A DNA stretch of 64,000 nt. Source: Clostridia bacterium. Its GTDB lineage: Bacteria; Bacillota; Clostridia; Christensenellales; Borkfalkiaceae. Under the pieces are notes generated by a model that saw only the letters and a program-made list of their open reading frames with translations, had not been told where the DNA came from and did no database searches. Positions 61,621 to 64,000 of this stretch are shown here, in pieces; positions within the stretch are counted from its first letter, which is position 1; each line of letters opens with the position of its first letter. The stretch lies in NCBI GenBank assembly GCA_029059705.1, contig JAIDVM010000010.1, positions 1-64,000 on the forward strand, read 5' to 3'. The position numbers were made by a program, and so were the translations under genes.

Positions 61621-64000
61621 ATGAAAGAAGAAATTTACGTTAAAGGCGCAAAGGAAAACAACTTAAAAAATATTGACGTTCACATTCCCCGCAACACGCT
61701 TACGGTGTTTACGGGGCTTTCTGGCAGCGGAAAATCCACGCTCGCCTTTGACACGATTTTTGCCGAGGGGCAAAGAAGGTATATCGAAAGTCTTTCGTCG
61801 TACGCCCGCCAGTTTTTGGGGCAGATGGAAAAGCCCGATGTTGAGCTAATCGACGGACTTTCGCCCGCAATTTCAATCGACCAGAAAACCACTTCGCACA
61901 ACCCGCGCTCAACCGTGGGCACGGTAACCGAAATTTACGACTATTTCAGGCTTTTGTTCGCAAGGGTTGGAATTCCCCATTGCCCCAAATGCGGGCTTGA
62001 AATCCGCAAACAGTCGGTTGACGAAATTGCGGACAAGGTTGTGCTCATGCCCGCGGGCAGTAAAATAATGGTGGAAGCGCCCACCGTCCGCGGCAAAAAA
62101 GGCGCGTTCGAAAAGGAACTTGCAGGCTATAAAAAGAGCGGCTACGCAAGGGTAAAAATAGACGGAATAGTTTACGATTTGCAGGAAGAAATCCGTCTTG
62201 AAAAGAACATTCGTCACAGTATTTCCGTCGTTATAGACAGACTTGTGATAAAAGAGGGCGTGTTAAAACGCTTAACCGACAGCCTTGAAAACGCTTTAAG
62301 GCTTGCCGACGGACTTGTAATTATTGAATGCGACGGCGTTGAGCAGTTGTATTCCTCCAAATACGCGTGCCCCGATTGCGGTATATCGATTGAAGAAATC
62401 GAGCCTCGCTTGTTTTCGTTCAATACGCCGTGGGGCGCTTGTCCCGATTGTTCGGGCTTGGGCTTTAAGCAGGCTGTCGACCCCGATTTGATTTGCCCCG
62501 ACAAAACGAAAACCTTGCGCGAGGGCGCTATTAAAATAAGCGGCTGGAATCTCGATTCGTCCGCAATGACGCAGATGTATTTAAACGCGCTTTCAAAGGT
62601 TTACAACTTTTCGCTTGACGTGCCCGTAAAGGATTTGCCCAAAGGCGTCTACGAAATGCTTATGTTCGGCAACGGCGGCGAAAAGATAGAGCTTGAATAT
62701 AACGCTTACCGTTTTTCGGGCAGCTACAAAACCGCATGGGAAGGCTTTGCAACAAACCTTCAGCGCCGTTACAACCAAACCTCTTCCGACAGCGTAAAAT
62801 GGGATATCGAGCGCTATATGCGAACCTCCGATTGCCCCGCGTGCCACGGAAAAAGACTTAAAAAGGAAGCGCTTGCGGTTACCGTCGGCGGCAAAAATAT
62901 CGCCGAGGTGTGCGATATGTCCGTAAACGATTTGTCCGAGTTTACCGATTTCGGCTTTTTCGGCAAGTCGGAGCACCTTATTGCCGACAGTATCATTAAA
63001 GAAATTGACGCCCGCCTCAGCTTTTTGCGCAACGTGGGGCTTGGATATTTAACTCTTGCGCGCAGCGCGGCAACCCTTTCGGGCGGCGAAAGCCAAAGAA
63101 TTCGCCTTGCAACGCAGATAGGCAGCGCGCTTACGGGCGTTTTGTATATTCTCGACGAACCGAGCATAGGCTTGCACCAACGCGACAACGAAAGGCTTTT
63201 GAATTCGCTTTTGGGCCTGCGCGATTTGGGCAACACGCTAATCGTCGTCGAACACGACGAGGACACCATGCGCGCGGCGGATTTTATAGTGGACATAGGC
63301 CCTAAGGCGGGCGTGCACGGCGGCGAAATCGTTGCAAGCGGCACGGTTGAGGATATTATGAACGAACCGCGTTCGATAACGGGCGATTATCTTTCGGGCA
63401 GAAGAAAAATAGCCGTTCCCGAAATCCGCCAAAAGCCCGACGGGAGATGGCTTAAAATAAAAAACTGCGCGCAAAACAATTTAAAACACATAAACGTGCA
63501 AATCCCCGCGGGGCTGATAACCGCGGTTACGGGCGTTTCGGGCAGCGGTAAATCGAGCTTGGTAAACGAAATAGTCGAACCTTGCCTTGCAAACAAGCTT
63601 AACGGCGCGCGGCGGTTGCAGGGGAAGGCTGATGAGTTTGAAGGACTTGAATACTTCGATAAGGTAATCGCGATAGACCAGCAGCCCATAGGCAGAACGC
63701 CGAGGAGCAACCCCGCAACCTATACGGGCGTGTTTACCACAATCCGCGAGCTGTTCGCTGCAACGCCCGACGCAAAAGAGAGGGGATATAAGAGCGGAAG
63801 ATTTTCGTTTAACGTTGCGGGCGGCAGGTGCGAGCATTGTCAGGGCGACGGAATTATACAAATCGAAATGCACTTTTTGCCCGATATTTACGTTCCCTGC
63901 GAGGTGTGCGGCGGAAAGCGCTATAACCGCGAAACGTTAGAGGTTAAGTATAAGGGCAAATCCATTTCCGACGTTTTGGAAATGACGGTGGAGGAAGCTA
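61621..64000 (+). CDS. uvrA: Excinuclease ABC subunit A (5' part, runs off the window)
   Basis: Damage sensor of nucleotide excision repair. The visible 793 residues begin MKEEIYVKGAKENNLKNIDV and include Walker A GLSGSGKSTLAF near 31, first zinc-module Cys residues in CPKCG near 122, a second zinc site CPDCG ... CPDCSG near 250-280, ABC signature LSGGESQRIRLA near 487, Walker B ILDEPSIGLHQ near 510, and the second Walker A GVSGSGKSSLV near 640, then Cys residues of the last zinc module near 740-765. The C-terminus lies beyond 64000. It is coupled to uvrB. Confidence 0.95.
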   Translation, partial: MKEEIYVKGAKENNLKNIDVHIPRNTLTVFTGLSGSGKSTLAFDTIFAEGQRRYIESLSSYARQFLGQMEKPDVELIDGLSPAISIDQKTTSHNPRSTVGTVTEIYDYFRLLFARVGIPHCPKCGLEIRKQSVDEIADKVVLMPAGSKIMVEAPTVRGKKGAFEKELAGYKKSGYARVKIDGIVYDLQEEIRLEKNIRHSISVVIDRLVIKEGVLKRLTDSLENALRLADGLVIIECDGVEQLYSSKYACPDCGISIEEIEPRLFSFNTPWGACPDCSGLGFKQAVDPDLICPDKTKTLREGAIKISGWNLDSSAMTQMYLNALSKVYNFSLDVPVKDLPKGVYEMLMFGNGGEKIELEYNAYRFSGSYKTAWEGFATNLQRRYNQTSSDSVKWDIERYMRTSDCPACHGKRLKKEALAVTVGGKNIAEVCDMSVNDLSEFTDFGFFGKSEHLIADSIIKEIDARLSFLRNVGLGYLTLARSAATLSGGESQRIRLATQIGSALTGVLYILDEPSIGLHQRDNERLLNSLLGLRDLGNTLIVVEHDEDTMRAADFIVDIGPKAGVHGGEIVASGTVEDIMNEPRSITGDYLSGRRKIAVPEIRQKPDGRWLKIKNCAQNNLKHINVQIPAGLITAVTGVSGSGKSSLVNEIVEPCLANKLNGARRLQGKADEFEGLEYFDKVIAIDQQPIGRTPRSNPATYTGVFTTIRELFAATPDAKERGYKSGRFSFNVAGGRCEHCQGDGIIQIEMHFLPDIYVPCEVCGGKRYNRETLEVKYKGKSISDVLEMTVEEA

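Overview
This window looks like the chromosome of an endospore-forming, anaerobic, low-to-medium GC Bacillota, most likely a Clostridia lineage. The evidence is the complete spoIIA operon (SpoIIAA, SpoIIAB, sigma-F), a SpoVB-type flippase, AdhE, the electron-bifurcating NfnAB complex, the clostridial SCIFF peptide with its radical-SAM maturase, and the block yajC - TIGR04086 - scfA - scfB - secD - secF - recJ - relA - MBL - hemZ. The species cannot be named from the sequence. No phage, IS element, CRISPR array or replication origin is visible.

Layout. 1-7.1 kb: a giant doubly anchored surface lipoprotein, a split TSUP permease and a SpoVB-like flippase. 7.2-9.1 kb: a LysM protein, a Cys-rich protein of unknown function and a phosphoesterase. 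9.1-15.8 kb: the pyrimidine operon pyrB-C-F-K-x-D-y-E, preceded by an attenuator and interrupted by two small membrane proteins (x, y). 15.8-23.5 kb: a polysaccharide deacetylase, tRNA-Thr, adhE plus a kinase-like gene, and an ABC-F ATPase behind an attenuator-like leader. 23.6-30.1 kb: nfnAB and assorted metabolic and hypothetical genes. 30.1-33.8 kb: an AT-rich accessory patch with a membrane protein, a Vat-like acetyltransferase and a type II restriction-modification pair. 33.8-36.0 kb: five tRNAs on the minus strand, then spoIIA. 36.1-39.7 kb: an aminotransferase, ferritin, DegV and a lipoprotein. 39.7-40.0 kb: a strongly structured RNA. 40-56.3 kb: ruvCAB, queA-tgt, the Sec accessory and SCIFF region, recJ, relA, MBL and hemZ. 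56.3-64 kb: a small XRE switch, rpsO-pnp, and uvrB-uvrA (uvrA runs off the end).

Functional picture. The cell makes UMP de novo using PyrK-coupled dihydroorotate dehydrogenase. It regenerates NAD+ through ethanol (AdhE) and couples NADH and ferredoxin to NADPH through NfnAB. It sporulates. It carries two genes resembling resistance to ribosome-binding antibiotics: an Lsa-like ABC-F and a Vat-like acetyltransferase.

Most notable: an uncharacterised, independently promoted and terminated RNA of about 230 nt at 39731-39961 with a 20-bp closing stem and a possible pseudoknot; a SecD/SecF pair that appears to lack the conserved proton-pathway aspartates; a structured leader with a short peptide ORF and terminator before the ABC-F gene; several genes whose -10 box lies 6-7 nt before the start codon and that lack a Shine-Dalgarno, suggesting leaderless mRNAs; and two PH-like membrane proteins embedded in the pyr operon. 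All calls are from reading the sequence; no database search was run.
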